NCBI GenBank assembly: GCA_965261775.1
Contig: OZ253477.1
Coordinates: 1,550,001-1,614,000 of the forward strand
Reading direction: 5' to 3'
Length of the DNA stretch: 64,000 nt
Origin: G965261775 sp965261775
GTDB taxonomy: Bacteria; Pseudomonadota; Gammaproteobacteria; Eutrophobiales; Eutrophobiaceae
How positions within the stretch are numbered: position 1 is the first letter of the stretch; every line of letters begins with the position of its first letter. The position numbers and the translations under genes were made by a program. This document shows positions 63,483 to 64,000 of this stretch, piece after piece. The notes beneath the pieces were generated by a model. It was given only the letters and a program-made list of their open reading frames with translations. It searched no databases and was not told the DNA's origin.

Positions 63483-64000
63483 ATGCCCGCCCTTGCCGAC
63501 AACATCTGCCGCGCCCTGGCCAACAAAAAGCCCGGACTGCTGGACGACGCCCGCCAAATCCTCAACGCCCTGGAATACAAAAGCGACAGAACGATGGACG
63601 AAACTTTTGCGCCCGATGAATTCCTGCGCGAGTTTAAATCCTCCCGCGACGGCGCCAATGAGCGCGAACTCCGCAAGTGCGCCAAAAACATCGGCATCGT
63701 CTTCCAGGTGGGCGACGCGGAAATCCGTCAAACCTCCTCCTTACTCACCACCGACTTCCAGCGGGATAACGAGCGCAGCTTTATCTTTGTCGCCGCCGAT
63801 TTGAAGGCCGAAAAAGCCGAAAGAGAGTATCCCCGCTGGCGGCTGGCGCGAATGACCCGCGCCATTAACCGATGTTTCGCCGCCCCCGCCGTCGTCCTCT
63901 TTCGCCATCCGGACGCGCAGGGCGGCGACGCCGTTTCCCTGTCCTTCGTTCACCGCCGCGAAAGCAAAACCGATAAATCCAAAGACGTCCTTGGCCGCGT
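63483..64000 (+). CDS. Eco57I-like restriction-modification protein, N-terminal part (runs off window)
   Basis: 172 residues from ATG 63483 (MPALADNICRALANKKPGLL) are open to the window end. LNALEYKSDRTMDE, GIVFQVGDAEI, RSFIFVAADLKAEK, RARMTRAINRCFAAPAVVLFRH-like and ESKTDKSKDVLGR follow the N-terminal pattern of large single-chain RM proteins with an Eco57I-type methylase core. The methyltransferase motifs lie beyond the window. The gene starts 34 bases after the helicase, so the two are probably one operon. Confidence 0.65.
   Translation, partial: MPALADNICRALANKKPGLLDDARQILNALEYKSDRTMDETFAPDEFLREFKSSRDGANERELRKCAKNIGIVFQVGDAEIRQTSSLLTTDFQRDNERSFIFVAADLKAEKAEREYPRWRLARMTRAINRCFAAPAVVLFRHPDAQGGDAVSLSFVHRRESKTDKSKDVLGR

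Noticed and set aside
60467..63697. Minus-strand frame of 1076 codons opposite the helicase
   Set aside because: It has no motifs and mirrors the codon bias of the clearly real SNF2 helicase on the plus strand.

Overview
The window looks like a chromosomal segment of a gammaproteobacterium. Gene content and order (ruvCAB-tolQRAB-pal-cpoB, kdsD-kdsC-lptCAB-rpoN-hpf-ptsN, hisAFIE-tatABC) are those of gammaproteobacteria with a full lipopolysaccharide outer membrane. HPr kinase and a short regulatory PTS next to rpoN, followed by mgtE, point to the deep-branching autotrophic or sulfur-oxidising orders rather than enterics; that placement is inference.

Layout. (1) 1-7690, minus strand: a mosaic of GH108 muramidase, EF-hand and RTX (Ca2+-binding nonapeptide) genes with interposed small secreted or membrane proteins. 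Pieces of the same genes recur three times with out-of-frame junctions, and the array abuts a tRNA-Lys. (2) 7.8-47.6 kb: a dense, mostly plus-strand housekeeping block. It carries aspartyl-tRNA synthetase, quinolinate synthase, Holliday-junction processing, the Tol-Pal envelope machine, queuosine precursor genes, peptidoglycan recycling (murU-amgK), Kdo synthesis and LPS export, sigma-54 with the nitrogen-PTS/HPr regulatory set, MgtE, DNA polymerase I, the end of histidine biosynthesis, Tat export, IlvE and two glycosyltransferases. tolB carries a frameshift. (3) 47.6 kb to the end: an accessory defence-type island.

The island opens with a tightly coupled four-gene plus-strand operon: a GHKL ATPase, two proteins I do not recognise, and a PP-loop PAPS-reductase-like enzyme. 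It has its own promoter and is closed by a perfect 14-bp hairpin. Next comes a minus-strand block: a HigB toxin, a HigA antitoxin fused to a GIY-YIG nuclease domain, a DndB-like DGQHR protein, a TSPPY-type DNA methyltransferase, the N-terminal half of an NgoMIV-family restriction endonuclease, and two Sel1-repeat proteins. The last block, plus strand, is a phospholipase-D/SNF2 helicase followed by the start of an Eco57I-like restriction-modification protein that runs off the window.

The best candidates for something undescribed are the GHKL/PAPS-reductase operon (47873-53007), the HigA-GIY-YIG fusion, and the GH108/RTX cassette array. Recombination remnants recur in the RTX array, the Sel1 tail, the methyltransferase copy and the hisI 3' end, which suggests repeated gene conversion or duplication in this genome. 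No homology search was possible: family names rest on motifs read by eye.
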